From: Aspidiotus rigidus | Taxonomy: Eukaryota > Arthropoda > Insecta > Hemiptera > Diaspididae | DNA length: 64,000 nt | NCBI GenBank assembly: GCA_035079385.1 | Contig: JAVHKY010000028.1 | Location: 6,944,001-7,008,000 of the forward strand | Direction: 5' to 3' | Shown here: one piece after another, positions 22,240 through 33,901 of the stretch | Layout: each line of letters starts with the position of its first letter | Position numbering within the stretch: the stretch's first letter is position 1 | Notes under the pieces: model-generated | Database searches by the model: none | The model's input: only the letters and a program-made list of their open reading frames with translations | Told to the model about the DNA's origin: nothing | Position numbers and translations under genes: made by a program

Positions 22240-23436
22240 TTAGTAATTTTCATCCCATTTTTCTTCGTCCTTAGTGTTCGTATTATTCTCCTCCCCCGTT
22301 CGTGTCATCTCGCACTCGTTTTCAGCGTCCGAACTGGAATGCACTTCGTCTTTAATGTCCGGATTCTCCTCCTTCAATTTTTCATCCTCGTTCGCAGCGG
22401 TTTCATCGCCTGTATCCATTTCCTCGTTCTTCTCATCTTCGTTAACGGGTAGATCTGCCCGATCCAAAGCGGGCTTTGGCTCTACGCGTACCGTTTCATT
22501 TTCTCGCTGTCTGTCCGTCGACGGGAAGTCGTCCGTCTGCATCACGCACACGCCGTTAATTATCACTTCTGACTCTTCTTGCCAGTCTGGATTCACCCAC
22601 TGAGGAGCGGCTGGTTTTCGCCTCGAACTGCGCGACTCGATTATCGAAGGCGTCACCTCAGGAACTGCATCTCTCTCGTCGCCGCTATCGTCCGAATCTA
22701 AATGACTTTCGTTATCCATATCGTCGTCATCGTCGTCCGAATTCATGTCTCTTTTCAGACTTAGATCCAATCCGGCCAACTGCTCACTAGTGGGTATCAT
22801 GCTGCGAGACATGAGCGCTGCTAATTCTTGATTCGGTTGGAAGTACGGATTCGGGAAGGGAAGCGAGAGGGCGGAAAACCCGAGCCTTTGACTCAACAGC
22901 AATCTGAACTGTACCGGATCGAAGCCACTGCTCTGCGGTTCACGATTCATTTGCGGCTCATTCGCGTGCGGGGATTGTTGCTTTAAGCGCATTCGGTGGT
23001 TGTGAAACCAGTTGGTAATGGTGCGTGACGCTAAGCTGAGTTCGTTCGCCAAAAACTCGATTGTCGCAACACTCGGGTACGGATCCAACGCGAACGCCAG
23101 TCGTAGAGCCTCTTTCTGCTCCTCGGAGAATAGAACTCGTTGCTTTTTGGCGGCGGACGGAGGCGAATTAGCGCTGCTGGCGTAGAATTCGGACGTATCA
23201 TTGGAGGACGTGTCACTACTATTATCTTGGCCGGAGCCGCGTCTTCGTTTATTTTGTTCGCGACGTTCGGTCTTCAACGCTTGCAGCCTCTCGATATTGT
23301 GACTGTCGGACAGCCATAATTGCATTCGAATGAACGGTTCGCGTCCTTTGATGCTTAGCATATGCCAGGGCTTCGGTTTTGACAGTAATTCGCTCACCGA
23401 ACCTTGCGACAAACCCAACACAGCTTCGCCGAAAAT
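22240..23436 (-). CDS. cut: cut exon 12: rest of CUT3, homeodomain, C-terminus
   Basis: Starts after a TTTCAG acceptor (AG at 23437-23438) with IFGEAVLGLSQG, completing CUT3. A basic KRRR segment, a likely nuclear signal, follows about 60 residues on. The homeodomain begins near exon residue 97 (KKQRVLF), and its recognition helix reads WFHNHRMR. The His at homeodomain position 50 is the hallmark of the Cut class. Downstream, an Asp-rich stretch is followed by SSRRKPAAPQWVNP and INGVCVMQ, both conserved in insect Cut proteins. The frame ends in WDENY and TAA. In CUX proteins the C-terminal region acts mainly in repression; here it is strongly acidic (Glu/Asp). Confidence 0.97.
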   Translation of the reverse strand: MFGEAVLGLSQGSVSELLSKPKPWHMLSIKGREPFIRMQLWLSDSHNIERLQALKTERREQNKRRRGSGQDNSSDTSSNDTSEFYASSANSPPSAAKKQRVLFSEEQKEALRLAFALDPYPSVATIEFLANELSLASRTITNWFHNHRMRLKQQSPHANEPQMNREPQSSGFDPVQFRLLLSQRLGFSALSLPFPNPYFQPNQELAALMSRSMIPTSEQLAGLDLSLKRDMNSDDDDDDMDNESHLDSDDSGDERDAVPEVTPSIIESRSSRRKPAAPQWVNPDWQEESEVIINGVCVMQTDDFPSTDRQRENETVRVEPKPALDRADLPVNEDEKNEEMDTGDETAANEDEKLKEENPDIKDEVHSSSDAENECEMTRTGEENNTNTKDEEKWDENY

Positions 23437-23516
23437 CTGAAATGAAAAAGAGAACGTTTTATTATAGAAATTTCAATTCTCTCGTTTCAACGATTAAGTT
23501 GGTAATCGTTGCTTAC

Positions 23517-23938
23517 CTTTTGGCCGATATTATTTGCCAACAAGGCTTCCTTGATCTTCGTCGTGATGGTTTGGGTATCGAGCTCCTGCGTCAATGCGGC
23601 CATTTCGTATACGGAAGGACTAATGTGTTGACCGATATTGCGTAGGGCGTTCAAATTATGCGACGGGGATAGAACGTTGACGGGCTGATGATTGGGGGTT
23701 GAAAGATTGTACTTTTTGAAATGTTCCATCGGAGAAAGTTGATGCGAGGTTGAATTTGAGAAAATGGGCGACGGAGGAGGGGGATGCACTTGCGGTGGAG
23801 TCTGATGGAGGAAAGGATGCGGTAAGCTTGCGCGTTCGACTGAGCTCGAATTTTCGGACTTGAGCTGATCCATCATCGATGTGACTTTTCCGCAATTTGT
23901 TGGTGGTAACGGCTTACCCAATGAAGTGGGTGGTATTT
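23517..23938 (-). CDS. cut: cut exon 11: linker and start of CUT3
   Basis: The acceptor is TTGCGTAG (AG at 23939-23940) and the donor is AAG|GTAAGC. It begins two bases into a codon, which joins with exon 10 to give Q-IPPTSLGKP. A Ser/Pro-rich linker leads to ISPSVYEMAALTQELDT, the start of CUT3, ending NNIGQK. Exon 12 then continues IFGEA. The intron position inside CUT3 sits just after NIGQK. Confidence 0.95.
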
Positions 23939-24014
23939 CTACGCAATTTAATAGGAAATTAATATTTTGCTCGAAGTGGCTCCGAGAGAAATAATAATAT
24001 GTAGCGATACTTAC

Positions 24015-24273
24015 GCGGTGGTCCTCCATAACCGCCGGTCCTCATTAGTTTTTCGGGTGCGATTTTGTATTGTGAAGCGACTAACTTGTGGACGGCGTTG
24101 TCGTCTTCGAGAAACATTTTCATGCGTATGAAAGGTTCGCGTCCTTTTTGCGTTAACATATGCCACGGCTTCGGGCGGGCCAACAAGTCCGAAACGCTAC
24201 CCTGACTCAGTCCAAGCACTGACTCGCCGAATAATCGTTGACTAATTGAAAACTGACTGAGCTGTTCTTTCAC
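24015..24273 (-). CDS. cut: cut exon 10: most of CUT2
   Basis: Phase 0 after TTTCAG. It opens [16 protein letters not shown] and runs through [18 protein letters not shown], the DNA-contacting core of the CUT repeat, to [11 protein letters not shown]. The donor is C|GTAAGT-like (GC|GTAAG). The sequence is almost identical to known insect CUT2, indicating strong purifying selection. Confidence 0.97.
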
Positions 24274-24346
24274 CTGAAACGAGATGAATAACTTTAAGTA
24301 TATACGAAGGCTGTGAAAACAATTAATAATTTTTCATGAATCTTAC

Positions 24347-24591
24347 CTTGCGAACAATCTCTTCCGTATTTAAATTATTAAACTGATCGAACTGCTGTTG
24401 AGTGATAGGAGGCAGTACCGCTTTTAGAGGACGCTGCGACGGTGAATGGTGGTGCGGCGTAGGAGGTTGTGAGATCAACGAATTAGTTATAGATGCCATT
24501 CTTTGTAACGGACTAACGGATGCCGAGGGCGAGAAGTCTTCCGGCGGTAAAATTGAATTCCCTAAAGGTGAACTACTAGCTGAAGTTGAGC
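24347..24591 (-). CDS. cut: cut exon 9: linker and first helix of CUT2
   Basis: Acceptor CACAG, donor AAG|GTAAGA. Contains the insect-conserved segment SPLQRMASITNSLI and LPPITQQQFDQFNNLNTEE, ending IVRK. Exon 10 continues VKEQ. 245 nt; two leading bases complete a Ser codon begun in exon 8. Confidence 0.96.
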
Positions 24592-24673
24592 CTGTGAAAA
24601 TGAATAGTTTTTATTAGTATACCCATAGCTATTGGAATGTTCATAATATTACTCAATCACTCGCGTGACTTAC

Positions 24674-25200
24674 TTGTCTCAGTTTTCGGTCTCACGAGCG
24701 AGAAAGCACTTCCGGCGTGCTTCATCGCTTCCGAAAACGATTCCGGAACTGAGGTGCTAGAGTCTTTTTTGAAATCCAACTTATCGTTACTTAGATCACC
24801 GTTCAGCAATTTCGGCACGTCCGATTTTCGCTCGGCTTTGGGTAACGACAAGTCTTGAATGATACCGTTGCTCATGGGAGGCTGGCCACCGTTCGTTTGA
24901 CTGCCACTGCCCCCGATGTTGGCGCTCCCGCCACTGCTGTTATTGCAATTGGGTAAACTATTCGCGCTGCCGCTATTATTACTACTATTGTTATTGTGAT
25001 TATTATTGTTATGGTTGTTGTTCGTGCCTCCTTGCGGATGCAGTCCCAGCAGACCGGACATATTTTGACTAAGTTGGCCGGGCGGACAATTTTGTAGTTT
25101 GGCCATTTCTCGACTGTAAGCCTCCAGCGACAGACGTAATTCTTCGCCGGTTGGCGCTCCAGGACCACCGTTCGCGTTGAAGAAGGGCGGAAACATGAAC
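24674..25200 (-). CDS. cut: cut exon 8: low-complexity linker
   Basis: Acceptor TTCCAG, donor A|GTAAGT. Begins G|TTC ATG with FMFPPFFNANGG and includes a His/Asn-rich run (NNNHNNNNHNN style) and a Ser/Gly/Asn stretch. The short motif IQDLSLPK resembles the Gln-Asp-Leu-Ser-Leu motif found at the same place in Drosophila Cut. It ends RPKTET. Confidence 0.94.
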
Positions 25201-25898
25201 CTGGAACAGCGAAAAAGAATCGATATGAATCACATGAATATTGGATGCGGGAAAGTAGTTGAGGGGGTTTGAAAATTTCGGAGAAGAGAGAATATGAGCG
25301 TAAATCAGTTGAAAAATTAGGCGTGAAATTTTTGGTTCAATCATTGTTGACATGAAGGAAACCAAACAAAAAAGGATCATGAGTTGGCAAGTCCCCTCTC
25401 CCAAATAGTACAGCCTTCGCAACAGCCTTTATACCACATTTTCCCAAGCAGAAATCGGAGCTAGTGCGCATACAAATTGACCAAAATCGCCTCCCAGCAG
25501 CAGCACTGCTTAGTGAGCAATCGTTTCCACAATTTTGCAATTTGCGAGGGAAGGGGGGGGGGCAACTCACGTGCCGCTAGCTAAAAGTTGCTTGGAAACG
25601 TAACTTGCGGTTTTAAAGCAAAACCGGACGCTTTTTTTTTTTTTATTACATCCAACCATAGAGAAAATTATAAAAGAAAAACACAAGATAAAAAAAAAAC
25701 AAAAAAACAAAACAAAAAAGAATAGGGGGAAAAAAATTACACACATGCATAAATGTAAAAAAAAAAAAAAAAAAAAGTGAAAACAATAGTACTCCGACAT
25801 AGCAATCCGTTGTAAGGACTGGAGCTGAGTTTGATTTCTTGTATTAAAAAAGATTGATTTAATCGCTCTTTAGAATTTAAAGAAAGTAAATTATCAAA

Positions 25899-25950
<52 letters not shown>

Positions 25951-27421
25951 GGAAAGAGGATGGCTATTGGGCCTTACCTCGAAGGAAAAACGGAAAAATG
26001 AATTGAATTTAAATGTTGATGGAAGGAGGTAGGTCAGAGATAAATTTGAAAATGTGTGAAAAAATTGAAAGGTTTTCTGATGATAGGAGGTCGGTGGCTC
26101 TGATTGGGGGAGCGAATTGTAGATTGATGGCTTCTGAGTATAGTATTTGTCTAATGTAAAGCACTGTTCGGAGATCGATCTGCAGAAATGGTTCTTTTTG
26201 TCTCATGTGACAAGTACCTTTTTTGCTGATCGATAGTTCGACAGCAGCTTCAGTGAAACAGTAATGTGCGGAACGGTTTTCGCGCTCCTGGTGATCAGCA
26301 GGGAAGTTGTCCGAGGAAGAAGAATTTTGCAAATCTACAATTAAAATTCTGCGAAGAAACCTGCCGCGCCAATAGTTCAGGCAGCCCAATCAACGGCAGG
26401 TTGCGTCATCTATTCAATTTTTTTGTCACCAAATTATTTTTCAAGAAGGTCAATTAGCGATTCAGGTGGCAATCTGTCTTCAAGTGTCTTTGAATGAGAA
26501 ATATTTCTTCATAATTGAAAACTTCTTCAATATCGAGCGACTATATAAGACAAAAGTCGTCTTTAAGAAGGTGTGGTTCCACTTTGGTTCGATTTCTTAC
26601 TCTCTTGACAAAAGCAGCACGGGCAAGTATGGCAAAAATCAGGGTTTTCTAGACTACCGCGTACTAACGAGAGATGAACAGCAAAAAAAGTCTCGTTCTT
26701 AGATGCGTTGTCTCTTCAGCATGGTTTTCGACAGGTCTCACCAAGGCCGGCATTAGAGAGGAGGAGAAAGGCAAGTGAGGCAAGAGAGCAAGTCTCAATA
26801 TCTACACGTCTAATTTTAAACGAAGGACTCACAAAGGGTTGGATTCCGGAGTCCGATCTTGGTCTTGCTGGAGAGAATAGAAGGATGACTTATGACACCA
26901 TTTGGAATTGTCAAATTTGAGAGGTGGGGTGTCAACAGAACAGAAAGTGGGATTGAAATGTAAGATTTTAATTTGAATAATTTGTGTTACAAGCCCCGCT
27001 TTGGTTGTTCATATCAATATTAGTGGTCTTTGCTATGAGCGATGAAGAGGTCATGAATGAAGAGAATTCGCGCACATTCAGGCGACCCTTTATCCTGGCA
27101 TAAGATACAATCCTTATTTTGAAAACCACTACTAAAATGAGTAAAGAAAAGGAGAGGTTGTACCGAATTTGATCTGCCAAACTTTCGTGAAGCTCTTACT
27201 ATAAATTGACTCGGACTTGGAAACTTTTGATCGAGATAAAGACAAACAAACCCCTATTTTTGAACAGAATAGAGACTTTGAGAGAGCGTCAGATAACACG
27301 CTGTGCCTAGAAATATCGAATAAGAAGTGCAACTGTTTTATGATTTTTGCTAATTGTGAAGATCTTGCGATCTACGCTCATGCTAGTGCCTTCAAATATT
27401 GTAATCGTTTCCTCTACTTAC
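25201..27421 (-). other. cut intron 8 (between exons 7 and 8)
   Basis: Begins GTAAGT and ends TTCCAG on the minus strand. It includes long A tracts at 25758-25947. A 126-codon minus frame (26009-26389) has no motif that I recognise. No transposon termini were identified. Confidence 0.7.
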
Positions 27422-27576
27422 CCAGGAAAAGGAGTATGTTCTTCGAGTCGTCGACCCATCAATTTGGCGAACTCTTCTTGGTATATTCGCAACACTTGAT
27501 CATGAGGTACGTCGTCGTGATCGAATTTCTTTAACTTCCTACTTGAGAGACCATCCCGACTAATGGGTGATGTGCA
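27422..27576 (-). CDS. cut: cut exon 7
   Basis: Acceptor TTTGCAG, donor GG|GTAAGT, phase 0 in and phase 2 out. Encodes CTSPISRDG, then KLKKFDHDDVPHDQVLRIYQEE and FAKLMGRR, a segment conserved between CUT1 and CUT2 in arthropod Cut. Confidence 0.93.
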
Positions 27577-27661
27577 CTGCAAAAAGATCGAAAGATAAGT
27601 GAATTCCTGTGCCAACATCATCTCGAAATACTGCTGAAGACAGCAATAAACGAATACATAC

Positions 27662-27831
27662 CTGACCCCGGTTTGGTGATTTACTGTCCTCGTTGCTGCG
27701 CGTCTCTTGGTCCTGATTCAGGGATGAAGACTTCATTAGGTGGCTAGCTTCGCTCAGGATGTGCGCGATACGTTCGTCCGTCATATCGGAATCGCCGCGT
27801 GCGAATACGTTTGGCATACCCGGATCTTTAC
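27662..27831 (-). CDS. cut: cut exon 6
   Basis: Acceptor CTTCAG, donor CAG|GTATGT. The split Gly codon with exon 5 gives IPKKG-KDPGMPN. Carries MTDERIAHILSEASHLMK and NEDSKSP, both conserved downstream of CUT1 in insects. It ends phase 0 and joins CTSP of exon 7. Confidence 0.94.
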
Positions 27832-28931
27832 CTGAAGAAAATAAGTACCCTAGTTCTTTTTATATTTAAACCATCATCTCGCTTTTATAGCGCGGGTTGC
27901 GTAATACAGTCTATACAATGAAAATTGTCCATGTACGACTGTATATCAAAAGGGACGACTGCGTTCGCCAACATCGAAGACAAGATGTTTGGGTGGTCGT
28001 CGCTATACTTTCATTTCGACTTTGAATTTCTCGGACTAATTTGGACGCGATAAAAATGATTGTACGCATTGTCATCGACGACGAAGTAATCGTGCGGATA
28101 CAAATTAGTTCGAAGGCGCTCGTTATACGAAGGTAATCTATGTGGAGTACGCGTCGGAAGGGGCGAATAATGAGAATTTATCAATCCTATACATAATCGG
28201 AGTGAAGTACAGCACGATGAAATGAGGGGGAGGCGCGAGAAAAAGAACGAAAAAAAAAAAAAAGGACAGGTACCGAGTACCTAATCTAATAATAAAATGA
28301 TAAATAATATTACATTACAATTACAGGCCGTAAATAAAAGCGTAGTTGATGTTAGAAGTCGAGATTTCAGGCGCGATAGAAAAACAAAAGACGAGACCTG
28401 GAGTTTTAATGACAATAAAGTCATAAATATGACAGGTCGTAATGTTGAAGAAACAAATCAAAACGATAGGTCGGAATTGTGTATACGTGTACGATTTACG
28501 TTGGGTAATTATTCTCGTAATATATAACACCCTAATATAACAGTTACTGTAAATATAATAATCAAATTGTGTTTTATGGCAGCGAATAGCTTAATGTTTC
28601 GTCATTAACAAGGTAAAATCCTATAGTCGTCGTTTGCTATGCTGTACCTTCATTGTGTTCGACGCGCGGTAATACAATTATCTTCAGATAAAAAACGCTT
28701 AGAAGGAGAGGAGAAAAAAGTATTAAGAGGTTGCGGAATAAAAAATGGGAGAATTAGTATTTAAAATGGTGTAAACCACGGGTGCTTTCGTCGAAGAAAT
28801 AAGTTACACAACACCACCCCGATCTGCAAGCTTCTACCGGTCAAAATTATATCGACATTTGTGCAGAATGACTTGTCTCCGAATAGCCGAACGCAGTCAC
28901 CAAAGGCTCCGCGAAGATCGCATATATTTAC
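27832..28931 (-). other. cut intron 5 (between exons 5 and 6)
   Basis: About 1.1 kb bounded by GTAAAT and CTTCAG. Relatively CpG-rich compared with the transposon-derived parts of the window. No genes seen. Confidence 0.7.
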
Positions 28932-29678
28932 CTTTTTTCGGAATCAAAGATTTCAGCAGCAGAATAGCGTTCTCGTCGCAAGCCCACGCGTGCATCTTCC
29001 GGTAGCTGTCACGTCCCTTCTCAGTCAGCTTATCCCACGGTTTCGGTTTCGACAGCAGTTCGGATACGGTGCCCTGCGACAAACCGAGCACATACTTGGC
29101 GAACAACCTTTGGCCCACGTTGTGAATGGAGAGAAGCTCGCGCACCCTTCGCGATATGTGTAGAGTATCGAGATTCTGCGTAGCGTATTTATCGATGTTG
29201 TAACGCAGCATCTCCTGCAGTCTGGCCTCCATCGGGTCGCCTTTGGGTATCAGCGACTCGCCGTAGCGACCCACCATCGAGCCCGGATCGTCGCCGAAAC
29301 GAAACGGCGACCTCGGATCGTCGAAACGGAACTGCGACTTCAGCATATCAAAATTCATGGGCAGATTGTTATTCAGGCCCATATTAATGCCGCACAGGCC
29401 GTTGATCAAGCCCGGTGGTATGTTGTTGTTACTGCTGCTGGTGTTGTTGTTGAGGTGCGGCGAATTGTTGTTGGATATCAGCTCGGGATCGCTGCTGCTG
29501 GCCGGTGATTTACAGGGCGTCATACCGTCCACTCGATGACTGTGGTGATGTTCGATGGACGGTGCTGGCGAGACCGCATCCGCTAGCGATTTAGGAGTAT
29601 CGTTTCGCGAGATGGACGTTTCTACGGCGCCGTCCTTATCCGAATTCTCGCTTTGCGGTCGTGTTGATTTCGTTTGAC
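28932..29678 (-). CDS. cut: cut exon 5: CUT1
   Basis: Acceptor CTCACAG, donor G|GTAAAT. 747 nt. A Ser/Asn/His-rich N-terminal part precedes MVGRYGESLIPKGDPMEARL, conserved immediately before CUT1. CUT1 then runs from LDTLHISRRVRELLS through LGLSQGTVSELLSKPKPW to LLLKSLIPKKG. The whole CUT1 repeat lies in a single exon, unlike CUT2 and CUT3, which are split. Confidence 0.97.
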
Positions 29679-29773
29679 CTGTGAGGAACAATCGTGATTA
29701 GTAGCGATAAGTTTTTCCAAAATACATATGGGGAGTTTGCTGCATGCGATCAAAGAAAAATGTCCAAACTTAC

Positions 29774-30124
29774 CAGTTTCTTCCGAAGACTCTTGAGCAT
29801 CGTGCGAGTAGTCGGTTTTGTGCGATTCGGAATCGCGCGGTGAATGGGGAGCCGGTGACGTCGTATTCGTCGGCGACGGTGGTAAGTGAAACGATTTACT
29901 AGCGGGTAGCAACAACGAGGCGGCCGTCACGTTCGGCGGTGACGTGGAAGAGGATTGACTAATACTGGAACGCTCGAGAGATCGCCTCCAATTGGCGACG
30001 ATTTCTTCGCCTAAAAAGGAACCGAACTGCTCGACATTTTGCAGGCCAGCGGGTGTCGAACCGCTCGTTAGAAACGACGAGAACGGCGGCTCGGAGGAAC
30101 GACTGGATACGCGCACTAGACTAC
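29774..30124 (-). CDS. cut: cut exon 4
   Basis: Two AGs lie 4 bp apart at the acceptor. Only the upstream one (AG at 30125-30126) keeps the frame with exon 3, giving ...LQ-SSLVRVSSRSSEPPF. A Ser/Pro/Thr-rich region follows. The donor is ACTG|GTAAGT. 351 nt with phases that fit both neighbours. Confidence 0.9.
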
Positions 30125-30204
30125 CTACAAAGCGAAAAAGAAAGCGAATAAGTTTCGGAGCCCCGGAACGACGAGCAAAATACTACATTATTGGGTTTAC
30201 TTAC

Positions 30205-30386
30205 TTTGTAGATCCGTGGGCGAGAGACTTTGGTTGCGCTTTTGCGAAATAGAATCGCTTTTGATGCGTTCCGACAGCTGATCGCTATCCGCGACAATAC
30301 TGGAGGAAGTGGTAGTTGTGGTAGTTACCGTCGAGACGTTGTTGTTCTCGATATTTTCGATTAACTTATTATCAGACTTTAAAAAA
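30205..30386 (-). CDS. cut: cut exon 3
   Basis: Acceptor TTTTCCAG, donor AAA|GTAAGT. Encodes FLKSDNKLIENIENN, a Thr run, then DQLSERIKSDSISQKR. FLKSD aligns with the segment after the coiled coil in CUX proteins. The Thr repeat is a short low-complexity tract. Confidence 0.88.
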
Positions 30387-31601
30387 CTGGAAAATACAGA
30401 AAAAAAAATGTTAATATTTTGGTAAGAGTAAAATAATAGTGTTTGAAATAATACTATAGACTGAAGCTTTGGAGTTGGAGAAGGATGAGAAGATGTCGTT
30501 AAAAAATCCGGAGTGTGACGACGCTTGCTTGGCACAGATATTTAGAAAGTCATACCCAGTTTTAGTTCAAATTTAGGGAAATTTGAGCTTTCAAGACAAC
30601 GGAGGATTAGAATAAAGATGGTTTTGTCGAGGAAAGAATTTTCTCTCTTTCCTATATAATATTTTTCTTTCAGATACATACTCGCGTGCCTATATTATAT
30701 CGACGGCGTTAATTAAACTTATTCAAAATTTATTATTCATATTTCCGTTGCGTAATCGTAATTATAGAAGACAAGGAAGATGCGTATTATCCGCGAATGA
30801 TCTTTTTCGATAATTAGCGTGCACATTTTTAGCGATCAGCGAGTTCGTCGGCGCGATACCGCACAGTCTTCTTTTCATTTTCGAGCGAATTTCCATCGTG
30901 TCGCGGTACGCATTGACAGGTGATTAAAATATGAAAAATGATCATCGATATTCGCAAAGACGTGCGGGTCGATGCAGGATACAAGTGCCGATTCTCAAAG
31001 AATTATATACAGTTACGTATGGGTACATATATACGAATGTCGGTGTATAAGATTAGAGAATTATTTATAGCTTTCGATGCTGATGTGGGGGTATATCGTG
31101 ATAAATATTCGAACCATGAAATTTGTATAGACCGCACATTCTCACTATATAGGATATATAAGTACGTCTATAAAAGCTTCCTATCAATGGTACGAGTATA
31201 ATTAGTTCAAAGTGATGTCGCGAAGTTGTTATAATTTACCGAACTCCACACCGTGAGACTGCACTTTGCAATCAACGGTGACAATTTCGTTCGGATATAC
31301 TCATCGTAAATTTTGACGATTCACTTTGTGCCAGTATTGAAAGGTTAATCGACTTTGTGAAAGTCTGAGAGGAAAAAGAAGGACAATTGGTACATTAACC
31401 TGCGACTATCTATAAGAAGCCCTTTATAAAATTGAACAAAAAAATTGTGATTCGGTTTCTTAATCACCTTACATTCATTATTTTTCCTACAACGGATTGC
31501 ATTATTACTAAGGAAACTTCTCACCAAGTAACTTGAGTGGGTTTTAGAGACTCAACACACTGAAGCCTGTAAAAATCCTAAAACGCTATTGCTTCTCTAT
31601 A

Positions 31602-31892
31602 AGCCCGATCAAACACATTCTCTTCACCGGGGGCACTGACGACGAATATGCCTGCTTTACTCCTGGTAAGGAAAAATAGTACTACTTCCTTTTTGTATTA
31701 TTCTACGTCAGAAATTCACAGAAAAAAAGTAAGCAAAAATAAGTAATATTTTTTTGGTGAAAATTGTTCTATAGTAACAGTAATGAAATATAGGTAAGGC
31801 TTTATACATCGCATAAAAACCATTTTTTACCGGGGTGAGGCAGGTATGCTCGTCGTTAAGGGCCCCGGCGAGAGAACGTGTGTGATCGGGCT
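31602..31892. mobile_element. Fold-back MITE (AGCCCGATCA termini)
   Basis: Arms of about 80 bp are inverse complements with scattered mismatches. The ends are AGCCCGATCA and TGATCGGGCT, exact complements over 10 bp. No coding capacity and no clear target duplication. Confidence 0.7.
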
Positions 31893-32078
31893 ACCAAGAA
31901 AATTAAAAAAAAAAAAAATGATCATATGTATAATCTATTGTTTTTGGTCCATATCTCAATATCAGGATATCTAAAAGTTGCATAACCTTCAATAATAATT
32001 TAATGCGTCACCTATTTTTGAGACATTCTTGGTAAATACGTGAGATACAGTGTACAAGCTATTTTGTTTATTCCCCAG

Positions 32079-32129
32079 GTACACTTTTTCTCTACTTTGG
32101 AACTATTCCAATAGAGAGAAAATGTGTAC
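32079..32129. repeat. Short imperfect hairpin
   Basis: GTACACTTTTTCTCTACTTT and its partner ending AGAGAAAATGTGTAC pair over about 24 bp with few mismatches. The loop is only about 3 nt, too short for a typical microRNA precursor. Confidence 0.6.
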
Positions 32130-33564
32130 ATTATAAAAAATCAAGTACCTAATTGCTGAACTAGTTACATCAAATACCTTATCTATGACGTTGCAGATAT
32201 GAAAGTGTGCACTGATATCATAGTGTGCGCCATAATGATATTAATAATGTACAAATGTATAATATCTATAATCTAAAAATCCAGATTAAACTTTCTTTGA
32301 CTTCTCTGGCCTAAGTTAAGGACCAAAACGTGCCAAATTAAAGATGAAAAAATATTCTAATTTTTGAATTTTCCTCAATTTACAAACAAAATTTAGCGCT
32401 GATACCGAAAAAAAAAAACCTAAATGCCCCAACAAAGTTTCAAACTGCAGGGAATTCTGTAACTCTTATACTTTGGACCCTTTGTAAATTGGTCAATTTT
32501 TAGCTAATTTTGGTCCATCACTTGGCTCAAAAGTTTCAATGTAGGCTCAAATTGTAGATAAAATTGGGCTAGCCTATAACTTTTGTATATTTGAAGCATA
32601 CATCTAACATTTTACATTTCTACACTAGAACAAATTAACCCATTCAAAATCCTATTCAACTGTTAACATCATTTTAGCATACCTTGTATAGTGTATCATA
32701 GGTCAGAATAGCCATACCCGTCTCCGGTTACAGGCCGGAAGACTGGAAAATGAGAGAACAACGATAGGAGGATGACCTTTTTAAATGCATATGATATAAC
32801 GAGAGAATTTTAAGTAGGTATTCAATTTTATCTTAAATAAGATACAGTTTGGAGGAGATGTGAAGAAGACTTAATTTGAAGAACAAACATTCTCGCATTC
32901 TTCTCGTTAAAACCCATCCGCTTAAAATCCATGAAAAGTTGTGACAGTGGACAAAGGACGATAACCCGAGGCTGATTGCAACATTGACAGATTTAGTCTA
33001 CCGGCCATGACTGAAACACCAAGAAAAGAGATATAATGGACAGCCTTGTTGTCTAGAATTAGGCCTCTAGCTGATGGTTGCATCTGCATTCAAATTCTGC
33101 ATTTTACGTTTTCAATGTACAATGACGTTATCAAAGAACAGAAAATTTGGATGGAATGCAGTCATCAGCTGGAGACTTGATTCTAGTCAACATAGCTCCC
33201 GTTCTTTATGTATTACTTTAACTAGAGACGGCCACAGAATAATAAGGAGCAGTCAGTTTTTGTGAGGGACTCTCATTGTTTTGAACCAACTCGATATTCT
33301 CACTATTATTGAGATGATTTGTTAAGATAAGCTTATACAAATACACAATAAATGACGACTAAATATTCCTGAATAGACTGATTCCCAGGTGATGTCAATG
33401 AATCAAAGAAGACTGTACAACCCAAAGGTGTAACAAATTATATTGAATCACACTAGAAACAGCTTCTTTGTAATATGAATAACCGTAAATTGCAAGAACG
33501 CATCGATTCGGTCAATGAATCAAATACGCGCAAATGAGTCGCGAACTACCTAAGCAGGTTAGAT

Positions 33565-33831
33565 GCTGCAGCTGTCTCCCTTCAAAGATGTAAACAAACT
33601 TTTTGCGTGTTAATTCTCATAAGAATCACCAAGCGTTTGCGAAAATGTCAATATTTCAATGTTAATGATGGAGAATCTTGTGAAAGGTTTGTATTTCATA
33701 AAACAAGACCACTTGTTTTGAACACATTGTTTATTTTTGAAATATTTGCGTTTCAGTGAATGTTGCATGATCCTTTATGGGAAATAACACCCAAAAAGTT
33801 TGTCAACTTTTTGAAGGGAGACAGCTGCAGC
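33565..33831. mobile_element. Fold-back element (GCTGCAGCTGTCTCCCTTCA ends)
   Basis: The terminal inverted repeats share GCTGCAGCTGTCTCCCTTCA and a further weaker match (AAACTTTTTG, then GTGTTA). The interior is noncoding. It lies 70 bp from a second fold-back element. Confidence 0.65.
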
Positions 33832-33901
33832 AGGCAGGTCTATTTTTAGTACAAATTGAACAAAATCTTTGTTGTTTGTTCTCAAATATGTCGTCACGGG
33901 G

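Noticed and set aside
22274..22603. Plus-strand open frames across the cut exons (22274-22603, 29357-29539 and others)
   Set aside because: They are antisense shadows of strongly conserved cut coding sequence.
26009..26389. 126-codon minus frame in cut intron 8
   Set aside because: Lies wholly within an intron between two exons whose phases join directly; no domain recognised.
29774..30120. Downstream acceptor AG (30121-30122) for cut exon 4
   Set aside because: It would break the frame with exon 3; the AG four bases upstream keeps all phases.
32079..32129. MicroRNA gene
   Set aside because: The loop is about 3 nt, too short for a normal precursor.
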